Shown: one piece after another, positions 45,710 to 55,572 of the stretch
How positions within the stretch are numbered: position 1 is the first letter of the stretch
Layout: each line of letters opens with the position of its first letter
Source of the DNA: Sphingopyxis sp. YR583
GTDB lineage: Bacteria; Pseudomonadota; Alphaproteobacteria; Sphingomonadales; Sphingomonadaceae
Length of the DNA stretch: 64,000 nt
Direction: 5' to 3'
Assembly: GCF_900108295.1 (NCBI RefSeq)
Contig: NZ_FNWK01000001.1
Span: forward strand, 1,178,001 to 1,242,000
The notes under the pieces: generated by a model
Seen by the model: only the letters and a program-made list of their open reading frames with translations
What the model was told of the DNA's origin: nothing
Database searches by the model: none
Position numbers and translations under genes: made by a program

Positions 45710-46411
45710 ATGATCAGGATCGCCCTACCCGCTTCGCTTTTTATCCTCGCCGCCTGCGCCCCCGCCGCCGAAACCCCGCCGCAAGGTCCGGGCGAGCAAC
45801 CCGCCGCCTATATGGCGCTTGGCACCGAGCCCGGCTGGACGCTCGAAATCACGCCGTCGCGGCTCAACTATGACGGCGACTATGGCGAGACCAAGATCAT
45901 GGTGCCGAACCCCGGCGCCAAACCGTCCTTCAACGGCGAACGCTATGTCACCGACCGGCTGACCGTCGACATCACCCACAGCGAATGCAGCGACGGGATG
46001 AGCGACCGCCGTTACCGCGACACGGTGACGGTGGTTGCCGACGGCAAGACGGTGAAGGGATGTGGCGGCAAGATCCTGCCGCCGACCGAGCTTGCGGGCA
46101 CCAACTGGAGTTTCGTGTCGATCGGCGGCACGCCCGTGGCGGGGGACCGACCGACGTCGCTGCAATTCGATGGAAACCGGCTGAGCGGCAGCGCCGGCTG
46201 CAACCGCTTTTCGGGCAGCTATGCGGTCGATGGCGGGACGCTCAAGGCCGGGCCGCTGATGGCGACCGAAATGGCGTGTCCGGGCATGAAGCTGGAACAG
46301 GCCTTCTTCAAACTGATGGCGACGCCGGTCAGCCTGACCTTTGCCGACGACGGGACGCTGATCCTGACGGGCAGCGAAGGCCGGACCGCGGTGCTTCGGC
46401 GCGCGATCTGA
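45710..46411 (+). CDS. META-domain lipoprotein (HslJ-like)
   Basis: A 233-residue lipoprotein with lipobox FILAAC (Cys16). The first half is a COG3650-like domain (LGTEPGWTLEITPSRLNYDG). The second half is a META domain (ELAGTNWSFVSIGG, LSGSAGCNRFSGSYAVDGG, GPLMATEMACPGM), as in the heat-inducible HslJ. It is outer-membrane or periplasmic with unknown role, possibly envelope stress. Preceded by CAGGAGATG; converges on rmuC. Confidence 0.88.
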   Translation: MIRIALPASLFILAACAPAAETPPQGPGEQPAAYMALGTEPGWTLEITPSRLNYDGDYGETKIMVPNPGAKPSFNGERYVTDRLTVDITHSECSDGMSDRRYRDTVTVVADGKTVKGCGGKILPPTELAGTNWSFVSIGGTPVAGDRPTSLQFDGNRLSGSAGCNRFSGSYAVDGGTLKAGPLMATEMACPGMKLEQAFFKLMATPVSLTFADDGTLILTGSEGRTAVLRRAI

Positions 46412-46420
46412 TCGCGGAGC

Positions 46421-47773
46421 TTATTCGCCGGCGTCGTTGACCGCCGCGGGTGCCGCCGCCAGCTTTGCCAACGGCCGCGCCGCCTGCTCGGCGACCGGAA
46501 GCGACGGGATTTCCTTGTCGCCGGTTTCGATATCGAGCGCCTCGAAGCGTTTCGCCTGCGTCAGCACCTGCGATTCGAAGCTGCCGACGAAGGCGTTGTA
46601 CGCGCCGGTCGCCTGATCGAGATTCTTGCCGACACGTGCGATATGCGCGCCCATCACCGACATGCGCGCGTAAAGCTCCTTGCCGAGCGCGGCGATCTCG
46701 CGCGCCTGCCCCGCCAGCTTTTCCTGCCGCCACACCGCCGCGACCGTGCGCGCGATCGCAATGAGGTTCGTCGGCGTCGCGAGCAGAACCTTCCGTTCGA
46801 ACGCATAGTCCCAAAGCTCGTGATCCTGATCGAGCGCCGCCGCGAGGAAATGCTCGCCCGGCACGAACATCACGACGAAATCGGGCGTGTCGTCGAACTG
46901 GTTCCAATAGGATTTGGCGCCGAGCGTGTTCACATGCGCCTTCATCGCCGCAGCGTGCGCGGCGAGATGGGCGACCTTCTCGCGTTCGTCGACCGCGCCG
47001 AACGCATCCTGATAGGCATTAAGCGACACCTTGGCATCGATGACGAGGCTCTGTCCGCCCGGGACCTTCACCACGACGTCCGGGCGCAGCCGCCCGCCGT
47101 CGCCTTCGACGCTGACCTCGGTCTGGAAGTCGGCATGCTCGGCAAGACCGCAGCTTTCGAGCACGTTACGAAGCTGCTGCTCGCCCCAGCGGCCGCGCGC
47201 TTTCGGCGCGTTGCGCAGCGCATTGACGAGCTTTGCCGCCTCGCTCGACACGCGTTCGGTGCCCTCGCGCATCGCCGCGATCTGGCCGTGGAGCAGGCCG
47301 AAGGCGTCGCGCCGCTCGGCCTCGACCTTGCCGACCGCTTCCTCATATTTTTGCAATCGCTCGTGGACCGGATTCAAAAGCGCTTTCAGATTGTGTCCGG
47401 CCGTCTCTTCGCTCTGGCGAAAGCGTGCATCTGCGCGCTCCAGGAACGCCTTTTGCGCGCCGTCGAGCATGACCTGCCCGACCTCGCGGAACTGCGCGGT
47501 GAGCGCGGCTTGCGCGTCCTTGAGCTGCGCAATCTGCGCATCATGCGCTTCGTCGCGCGCGCGCTGTTCGCTGAGCAAGGCGGCAAGCTGGATATCGGCC
47601 GACTTGCGCGCCTCGGCCTCGGCCGCAAGATCGGTCACCGCGCTCTTGAACCGTTCCGAAAGCCCGTCGCGTTCGGCCTTGAGCGCGCCCGACTCCCGGC
47701 CGGCGAAAAGCCAACCGATCAAACCGCCGATGGCAAGGGCAACAAGGGCGACAATGAGCGAGCTTCCATCCAT
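46421..47773 (-). CDS. rmuC: DNA recombination protein RmuC
   Basis: RmuC limits inversions and rearrangements at short repeats and has a nuclease-like domain. The 450-residue protein has an N-terminal membrane helix (LIVALVALAIGGLIGWLFA), a long coiled coil (about residues 30-190) and the conserved domain (WGEQQLRNVLESCGLAEHADF, then LVIDAKVSLNAYQDAF and FVMFVPGEHFL). The family active-site-like DAK is present. It is the last of a minus-strand run with the PH-domain protein, a membrane protein, a vgr-related protein and a copper chaperone. Confidence 0.93.
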   Translation of the reverse strand: MDGSSLIVALVALAIGGLIGWLFAGRESGALKAERDGLSERFKSAVTDLAAEAEARKSADIQLAALLSEQRARDEAHDAQIAQLKDAQAALTAQFREVGQVMLDGAQKAFLERADARFRQSEETAGHNLKALLNPVHERLQKYEEAVGKVEAERRDAFGLLHGQIAAMREGTERVSSEAAKLVNALRNAPKARGRWGEQQLRNVLESCGLAEHADFQTEVSVEGDGGRLRPDVVVKVPGGQSLVIDAKVSLNAYQDAFGAVDEREKVAHLAAHAAAMKAHVNTLGAKSYWNQFDDTPDFVVMFVPGEHFLAAALDQDHELWDYAFERKVLLATPTNLIAIARTVAAVWRQEKLAGQAREIAALGKELYARMSVMGAHIARVGKNLDQATGAYNAFVGSFESQVLTQAKRFEALDIETGDKEIPSLPVAEQAARPLAKLAAAPAAVNDAGE

Positions 47774-47825
47774 GAACGGAACATAGGACGAACACCGCCT
47801 ATCTGGCTAGCCGCTAATTGGCCGG

Positions 47826-48269
47826 TCAGAGTAATTCGCTCGACACGTCGAGTTCGCGCACGCGGCGCTTCTGCCGCGCGATGTCGACCAGTCGGCGCAA
47901 TTCCTCGCGCCGCTCGGCCGCGCGTTCGATATATGGCATGACCAGCGCGCCCTCGCGCGTCGTCTCGTCGCTCGAATCGATCCCGATCGTGCCGATTCCC
48001 GCCCACTGACTGATCAGCGTGAAATCCATCCGCACATCCTTGACGCGGTACAGCTCGATCTCGTCGATGCTTTTGACGAAAATGCCCTTGCGCAGGATCA
48101 GCCGGTCTTCGGTGAGTTCATAGGTGACGCCCAGAAAACGGATCCACTGGACCAGCGCAATAACCAGCCCGACCCCGACAAGGCAGAGCAACAGCGTCAG
48201 CCATCCGGCGAGCGACCCGCGCAGCCAGCCCCAGGTCGAGGAACGAAAGCGGTCGAGAACTTCGGGCAT
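47826..48269 (-). CDS. PH-domain membrane protein (YdbS/bPH2-like)
   Basis: A 147-residue protein with one membrane hairpin (LAGWLTLLLCLVGVGLVIALV) followed by a bacterial PH domain of the bPH2 type (YELTEDRLILRKGIFVKSID, EIELYRVKDV). C-terminal helices are basic. Related proteins (YdbS/YdbT) are of unknown function. It is preceded by an AAGGAGGC ribosome binding site and lies 15 bases after the stop of the upstream membrane gene. Confidence 0.85.
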   Translation of the reverse strand: MPEVLDRFRSSTWGWLRGSLAGWLTLLLCLVGVGLVIALVQWIRFLGVTYELTEDRLILRKGIFVKSIDEIELYRVKDVRMDFTLISQWAGIGTIGIDSSDETTREGALVMPYIERAAERREELRRLVDIARQKRRVRELDVSSELL

Positions 48270-48284
48270 GAACGCCTCCTTCGG

Positions 48285-48857
48285 TCAGATCAGATAGATG
48301 ACGACATAACGCGCGACGAGCGTCGCGAGGATCGCGATACTCCAGCGGCGATCCTTGACCCACATTGCCGCGACCATCAGCGCGACAAGCACGAGCGTCA
48401 GGGCCCACGCAAGCGGATGCGCGAGCGCCGCTGCCAGCTTGGGCTGCGAGGCGTAATAGGCAAGCTGCGCCGCGAGCAGTGCGAGCAAAAGCCCGAGCAC
48501 GATCCGGCGGACACGGAAATAATGGACGTCGAGATTGGCAAAGCCCCCGGGATGCGACGGGAAGACCAGCCGTGCCGCAAGGAAATAGACGCTCGCGAAC
48601 GCCGCGACGCTGAGCAAGGCGGTGCTCGACACCGCGATATCGCCGCGCGCGAGCCATGCAGCACTCCAGAAGGAGAGCAGGTCGAGCATCACGAAGATCG
48701 CGAGCAGCGGCGTCAGCCAGCCGATCGCGAATTTCGCGTGGCTTTCCTCCGCCGCGAAGCGCGCCTCGATCGCGCGGCCGAGCCCGCCGAGCAGCTCGAC
48801 CATCGAGAGGCCGAGGAGCAGGCTGTAGAGCGCGAAGACAAATTCGAAATCTTCCAT
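48285..48857 (-). CDS. Six-helix membrane protein of unknown function
   Basis: A 190-residue integral membrane protein with about six hydrophobic segments (for example FVFALYSLLLGLSMVELLGG, WLTPLLAIFVMLDLLSFW and VLGLLLALLAAQLAYYA). No transporter signature is seen. The ATG directly follows the stop of the vgr-related gene (0-base gap), so the two are co-translated. Confidence 0.8.
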   Translation of the reverse strand: MEDFEFVFALYSLLLGLSMVELLGGLGRAIEARFAAEESHAKFAIGWLTPLLAIFVMLDLLSFWSAAWLARGDIAVSSTALLSVAAFASVYFLAARLVFPSHPGGFANLDVHYFRVRRIVLGLLLALLAAQLAYYASQPKLAAALAHPLAWALTLVLVALMVAAMWVKDRRWSIAILATLVARYVVIYLI

Positions 48858-49334
48858 CTACACCATGTCCCACGATGACGGCAGGATCGCGCGATAGGCC
48901 TCCAGCCCCGGCGCGCCGCCAACGATCATCCCCTGCGTGAGCAGCCAGTAATGGCGCACGATCTCGGCCTGCTGCTCGAGCCCGTAACGTTCGAGCAGCC
49001 AGCCAGGCTTCAGACTGTAGCTGTAGGTCGCGAACGGGTGACGCATCAGCACCAGATACCAGCGCCCGCGCGTCTGCGCCTGCCAGACATGCGTCATCTC
49101 GTGAATGAAAAGGCCCTGCAGACGCTGCGACGCGGCGCTGAAATCCTCGCAATAAAGATCGCCGTGCGGGTTGAAATGCAGGCTGCCCATCGGCGCCATC
49201 ACGATATGGCGCGGCTGGAAGAAAATCCATTTATGGTGGCAGATGCGCACGCGGTCATATGCGATCGCGCCGCCGAACACCGTCCGGGCGAGCGCGATTT
49301 CGCCGGTCGTCAGGGGTCGCGACGGACGCGGCAC
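48858..49334 (-). CDS. Vgr-related protein with HExxH motif
   Basis: A 158-residue protein that I recognise as the sphingomonad-type vgr-related family. It carries FIHEMTHVWQAQTRGRW (H-E-x2-H, zinc-site-like) and HHKWIFFQPRHIVMAPMGSL. Proteins of this size often have a chaperone or toxin-associated name by weak similarity with Rhs/Vgr elements, but no type VI secretion genes are here. The initiation codon is GTG at 49334; the next in-frame ATG is too deep. The stop abuts the ATG of the six-helix membrane protein. Confidence 0.75.
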   Translation of the reverse strand: MPRPSRPLTTGEIALARTVFGGAIAYDRVRICHHKWIFFQPRHIVMAPMGSLHFNPHGDLYCEDFSAASQRLQGLFIHEMTHVWQAQTRGRWYLVLMRHPFATYSYSLKPGWLLERYGLEQQAEIVRHYWLLTQGMIVGGAPGLEAYRAILPSSWDMV

Positions 49335-49340
49335 CCGCGC

Positions 49341-49874
49341 TTATTTCTTCGCAGCGTCCGGGGCGGCCTTTTCGGCGCTCTTTTCCATCGCACCATGATC
49401 CATCGCGCCATGATCGGCCGCCGCGGCGCCTTCCGCCGGCTTGATCACCATGTCGAACAGGATGCGTTCGTTGTTGTTGTTGGTGAAGACGAACGCCATC
49501 GGCAGCTTGCCCGCGCGCACCGCGGCGCCATTGATGCCCCAGATCATCAGATGCTTGCCGCCCTGCTTGAACACCAGTTCGCCCTTCGCCGGCACATCGG
49601 CGCGGAGCAGCGGCTTCATCGTCACGACGCCATTTTCCTTGACGCTCTCGTGCATCTCGACGCGCTGCGCGAGGTCGGCGGTCACCGCGACGAGCTGGAC
49701 CGGCTGCGGTCCGCCCTGGACGCGGAAATAGCCCACCGCCGGACGGTCAGGCGTCGCGCCCATCACGATATGACCGCTGACCACATTGAGCGGCTGTCCC
49801 TTGCCCAGATTTTCCCCGCAAGCCGTCAGGGTCAGCGCGGTGGCGGCAAGTGCAAGGATCGCAAAAGGTTTCAT
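49341..49874 (-). CDS. PCu(A)C-domain copper chaperone lipoprotein
   Basis: A 177-residue periplasmic copper chaperone. The lipobox is LTLTAC (Cys19). The PCu(A)C ligands are seen as VEMHESVKENGVVTMKPL and GGKHLMIWGI (H-x-M pattern). The C-terminus adds a His/Met-rich tail (DHGAMDHGAMEKS) that could hold further copper. Such proteins feed Cu to cytochrome oxidase assembly. The ATG at 49874 is taken because the signal peptide begins there. First gene of the run to rmuC; divergent from dnaK. Confidence 0.9.
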   Translation of the reverse strand: MKPFAILALAATALTLTACGENLGKGQPLNVVSGHIVMGATPDRPAVGYFRVQGGPQPVQLVAVTADLAQRVEMHESVKENGVVTMKPLLRADVPAKGELVFKQGGKHLMIWGINGAAVRAGKLPMAFVFTNNNNERILFDMVIKPAEGAAAADHGAMDHGAMEKSAEKAAPDAAKK

Positions 49875-49931
49875 TTTGGGAGGACTCCGTAAAAGCGCGT
49901 CATTTCCCATCCCCGATAAGCCCTCAAAGCC

Positions 49932-49959
49932 CTTGTGCCAAGGATAAGCGCACCTATAT
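49932..49959 (+). promoter_or_regulatory. Candidate heat-shock (sigma-32) promoter of dnaK
   Basis: CTTGTG at 49932 and CCTATAT at 49953, about 15 bases apart, fit the alphaproteobacterial RpoH pattern (CTTG-N17-CCTAT). It lies 82 bases before the dnaK start. This is a match by eye only. Confidence 0.5.
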
Positions 49960-50040
49960 CGCCCCCATCAAACCCCCATGGGACTCAACGAATGGCGTGC
50001 CTTTTCAGGGCGCCAAGGAAGCAACAAGGACGTAATACCA

Positions 50041-51951
<1,911 letters not shown>

Positions 51952-51963
51952 GAATGAAACTCT

Positions 51964-51993
51964 CTCCGCCGTGTCTCTCGAGGTGCGGCGGAG
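51964..51993 (+). other. Hairpin between dnaK and dnaJ
   Basis: CTCCGCCG and CGGCGGAG form an 8-bp stem with a 14-base loop in the dnaK-dnaJ spacer. No T-run follows. Likely an mRNA processing or stability element that lets dnaK and dnaJ be made in different amounts. Confidence 0.5.
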
Positions 51994-52012
51994 CTGAGGG
52001 GGCCGATAGATT

Positions 52013-53134
52013 ATGTCGCTCGACATCGATTATTACGAACTGCTCGAAGTCGAGCGCACCGCCGACGACGCCACGCTGAAGGCGAGCTATCGCAAGCTCG
52101 CGATGAAATATCACCCCGACAAGAATCCGGGGTGCGATGACAGCGAAGCGCGTTTCAAGGCGATCAGCGAAGCCTATGACTGCCTGAAAGACCCGCAGAA
52201 GCGCGCAGCCTATGACCGGTTCGGCAAGGAAGGCGTGCGCGGCGCGGGCGGCGGCGGTGGCGCCGATTTCGGCGATATCGGCGATATTTTCGAATCGATC
52301 TTTGGTTCGGCGTTCGGCGGTGGCGGGCGCCAGCAGCGCGGTCCCGCGCGCGGTGCCGATCTGCGCTACGACATGGAAATCAGGCTCGAGGATGCTTTCG
52401 CCGGCGTCACGCGCGAGATTCAGGTCGATGTCGCGGCGCGCTGCGACACCTGCGACGGATCGGGCGCCAAGCCCGGTACCCAGACCAACCGCTGCACCAC
52501 CTGTGCCGGCCACGGCAAGGTCCGCGCGCAGCAGGGTTTCTTCATGGTCGAGCGCACCTGCCCGACCTGTCAGGGCGCGGGCGAAGTCATCGCCGACCCG
52601 TGCAATTCATGCCACGGCGAAGGCCGCGTCGACCGCCGCAAGACGCTGACCGTCAACATCCCCGCCGGGGTAGACGAAGGCACGCGCATCCGCCTGTCGG
52701 GCGAAGGCGAGAGCGGCGCGCGCGGCGCGGCGCCGGGCGACCTCTACATCTTCCTCCATATGGCACGGCACAAGGTCTTCGAACGCGAGGGCACGACTTT
52801 GTTCACGCGTGCGCCGATCAGCTTCACGACCGCGGCATTGGGCGGCGAGATCAGCATCCCCGGCCTCGACGGCAAGAAGCACGACATCACGATTCCCGCG
52901 GGAATCCAGTCGGGCAAGCAGCTCCGACAGCGCGGCGCCGGCATGCCGGTGCTGAACGGCCGCGGTCATGGCGACCTCGTCGTCCAGATCGACGTCGAAA
53001 CGCCGACGAAACTGACCGCGCGCCAGAAAGAACTGCTCTGCGAGTTCCGCGAGACCGAGACCGGCGAGGAATGCCCTGCCTCACAAGGTTTCTTCGGCCG
53101 CATCAAGGAAATGTGGGACGATCTGACGGATTGA
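52013..53134 (+). CDS. dnaJ: Molecular chaperone DnaJ (Hsp40)
   Basis: A 373-residue co-chaperone: J-domain with HPD (YHPDKNPGCDD), a short Gly/Phe linker (about residues 75-105), and four CxxCxGxG zinc repeats (CDTCDGSG, CTTCAGHG, CPTCQGAG, CNSCHGEG). The C-terminal substrate domain follows (VDEGTRIRLSGEGE). It stimulates the DnaK ATPase. Its stop codon abuts the stop of the convergent patatin-like gene; TGATCA supplies both. Confidence 0.97.
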   Translation: MSLDIDYYELLEVERTADDATLKASYRKLAMKYHPDKNPGCDDSEARFKAISEAYDCLKDPQKRAAYDRFGKEGVRGAGGGGGADFGDIGDIFESIFGSAFGGGGRQQRGPARGADLRYDMEIRLEDAFAGVTREIQVDVAARCDTCDGSGAKPGTQTNRCTTCAGHGKVRAQQGFFMVERTCPTCQGAGEVIADPCNSCHGEGRVDRRKTLTVNIPAGVDEGTRIRLSGEGESGARGAAPGDLYIFLHMARHKVFEREGTTLFTRAPISFTTAALGGEISIPGLDGKKHDITIPAGIQSGKQLRQRGAGMPVLNGRGHGDLVVQIDVETPTKLTARQKELLCEFRETETGEECPASQGFFGRIKEMWDDLTD

Positions 53135-55447
53135 TCAGCCGATCTCTCCACGCAGCTCGTCGATCAGCGCCTTCACCTTCGGCAGCCGCCCCTCCTCTTC
53201 ATCGAGGATCGCGTGGAAGGCGCGGCGCTTGATCGCTTTCAACTCTTCCACCGGCAACGCGCCCTCGCCCGTCACGCTGCTCGCGACGATGTCGATCAGC
53301 CGGTCGGCGCCATGGAGGCGACCCCATAGATAGTCGTTCTCGCGGTAAGCGCGGCTGAAAAAAGCGCCGAAGCTGTTGAACTCGACGCCTTTCAGCATCG
53401 CCGCTGCGCCGCCGGTGCGGATCGCGGTCGCGTCCGACGGCGAGATGCGGTCGACCTTGATCGGGTCGAACTCGTCGAATCCCTCGCCCTGCAGCAGCGG
53501 CAGCGTCGCGATGTCGTAAAAGGGGTAGCCGAGATAGGCGAGCAGCAGCGTCCGCCGGTCGTCCTTCGGCAATTGCGCGAGCCCTGCGGCCACGCGTTCG
53601 TCGGCGCCCGCATCGGCGCCGATCAGGTCGCGGCGTTCCCCGATCGCGTCGATCCACGCCGCCGGCCCCGCATCGGCGGGCACATCGACGTCCGACAGCC
53701 AATCGTCGCCCTCCCGCTCCAGATAGAGGCCGAGCGCGGCATAGACGGCGTCGCGCATCGCGTCGCACGCGGGGTCACGCACGTCGCGTTTCGCTTCGAC
53801 CACCCGGTCGAGTTCGCGCGCGAGGAAGCGGAGGCGGCGGATGCGAAAGCCGATGTCGTGGATGCGGAAAAAGACGACCGCATCGTCGCTCGCCCCCATG
53901 CCGCGCTTGCCCGACAGCCGGTCGAGCCCACGCGAGCGGATTTCGGTCCACAGCGCATCGCGGCGGTTGCGGCGGTGAATGTCGCCCTCGGGCGGAGCCA
54001 GCCGGTCGATCGCGCCGACCAGTTCCTCGACCACCGACGACAGCTTGAGGTGGCCATAGGGCGCATAGGAAAAGCCCGCACGCGCCGCGGCCTGATCCTG
54101 CGCCTTCGCACGCCATTTCTGCAGCCGCGCCGGGGTCGGCGTGTCGAGGAAGAAGGTGGTGCCGAACAGCGCGGCGACCTGTTCCTCGACCTCGACCTTC
54201 ATCGCATCGACGATATGCTGCATGCGGCGGATACGGCGCGACATACCCTCGATCGCCTCGACGCTCTCCCGGATCGGCTGCTCGCGCGGGATTTCGGACA
54301 GCGCGCCGAGAATCGTCGACAGGAAGCCGGGAAGCCTTGCGTCTTCGCCTTCGGGCACGTCGGCGGGCTTGCCGAAACTGATCGAGCGATAATCGGGTTT
54401 GGGGTCGATATAGACAAAGCGGCGATCGATCTCGCGCCGCGCGGGCCGCTGCTTCAGCGCCGCGATCGCCGGACGGAACGGCGCATTGGCAAGTACCGAT
54501 CCGTCGATCAGCACGCGGTCGGCGGGGTCGGTGTCGCCGCCGGCGGGAAGCTGGGTGCGGATAAAGGCCTCGCGTCCGGGCCAGGCGATCCGGCGATTGT
54601 GCAGCACGCGATCGAGTTCGCGCAAGGTGAAGGGCGGGAAAGCGCCGGGGAAGCTCGCGGTGGCGCGCGCCGCGGCGGCGAGCGACGGGACATCGCCCAG
54701 GCTTCTGCCTGCGCGCTCGTCCTGCCGGAAACGCAAGATCAGCCGGTGCTCGTCCTCGGTCACGCGCGGCGGGCTGTTCAATGACAGGAAGGTCTGATGT
54801 CCGGCATAGTCGGTGACCGAGACGAACAGGTCGACGGGCTGTCCCGCGGGCACCAGCGCCGGCCCGACCGGCCCCTTGTCCATCGCGTCGAATGCGTCGA
54901 GCAACAATCCCGAAAAGGTCTCGCCTCCAAAGGGCGGCTCGAACCATCGCGCACGCACAAGGCGCGACAGCTTGGCGCGCACCTCGTCCTGCGCGCCCTC
55001 ACCGACGGTGCGGTCGATCACATTGCCGCGTTTCTTCATCATCCAGCCGGCGATCGGCACGGCCCAGAATTTCGTCGCCGCCGACAGCGGCCGCGCATCG
55101 GGGTCGAGCAGATAATCGACGTCGGCGTCCTTCAGCCACAGCTCGGTCAAGGGATTGAGCGACTGGCCGCTCGCAATCGCGCGCGCCAGAAAAATGCCGT
55201 TGATCCCGCCCGCACTGGCGCCCGCGATGATGTCGGCGAGCACGCGCAGCTTGACCCCGCCCTGGTCGGCAAGCGCCGCGAGAAGCTCGCCATAGATGCG
55301 GCCCGATCCGGTCTGCAGCGCCCCTTCGTGAAAGGCGCGCGACGCCGCCGCGAGCCGCCAGACCTCCTTGGTGATGCCGTGCATATAGACCGCAAGGCTG
55401 ATGCCGCCGTAGCAAATCAGGGCGAAGCGCAGTTCCTTTTCCCGCAT
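53135..55447 (-). CDS. Patatin-like phospholipase-related protein
   Basis: A 770-residue protein of the large patatin-related family (TIGR03607 type). The patatin core contains an oxyanion Gly pair (ICYGGISLAVYMHG), the nucleophile elbow GASAGG (G-x-S-x-G) and the dyad Asp in VLIDGSVLANAPF, so a Ser-Asp lipase or esterase is plausible. The remaining 400 residues are helical and have no recognised domain. The ATG at 55447 matches the family start MREKELRFALICYGG; a GTG at 55540 in frame with a weak GGAG would add 31 residues. It converges on dnaJ and is divergent from the TonB receptor. Confidence 0.9.
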   Translation of the reverse strand: MREKELRFALICYGGISLAVYMHGITKEVWRLAAASRAFHEGALQTGSGRIYGELLAALADQGGVKLRVLADIIAGASAGGINGIFLARAIASGQSLNPLTELWLKDADVDYLLDPDARPLSAATKFWAVPIAGWMMKKRGNVIDRTVGEGAQDEVRAKLSRLVRARWFEPPFGGETFSGLLLDAFDAMDKGPVGPALVPAGQPVDLFVSVTDYAGHQTFLSLNSPPRVTEDEHRLILRFRQDERAGRSLGDVPSLAAAARATASFPGAFPPFTLRELDRVLHNRRIAWPGREAFIRTQLPAGGDTDPADRVLIDGSVLANAPFRPAIAALKQRPARREIDRRFVYIDPKPDYRSISFGKPADVPEGEDARLPGFLSTILGALSEIPREQPIRESVEAIEGMSRRIRRMQHIVDAMKVEVEEQVAALFGTTFFLDTPTPARLQKWRAKAQDQAAARAGFSYAPYGHLKLSSVVEELVGAIDRLAPPEGDIHRRNRRDALWTEIRSRGLDRLSGKRGMGASDDAVVFFRIHDIGFRIRRLRFLARELDRVVEAKRDVRDPACDAMRDAVYAALGLYLEREGDDWLSDVDVPADAGPAAWIDAIGERRDLIGADAGADERVAAGLAQLPKDDRRTLLLAYLGYPFYDIATLPLLQGEGFDEFDPIKVDRISPSDATAIRTGGAAAMLKGVEFNSFGAFFSRAYRENDYLWGRLHGADRLIDIVASSVTGEGALPVEELKAIKRRAFHAILDEEEGRLPKVKALIDELRGEIG

Positions 55448-55572
55448 GGTCAGCGTGATAGCGCGCTTTGGCGGGCCTGTCCCCTCTCCCTCGGTCGAGG
55501 ATGAAGCGCCTTTCTTCTTGATTTTGCGAATGGTTCGCACTAGCGCGCGCTCCGAAAACAGGAGCTTTCCCC

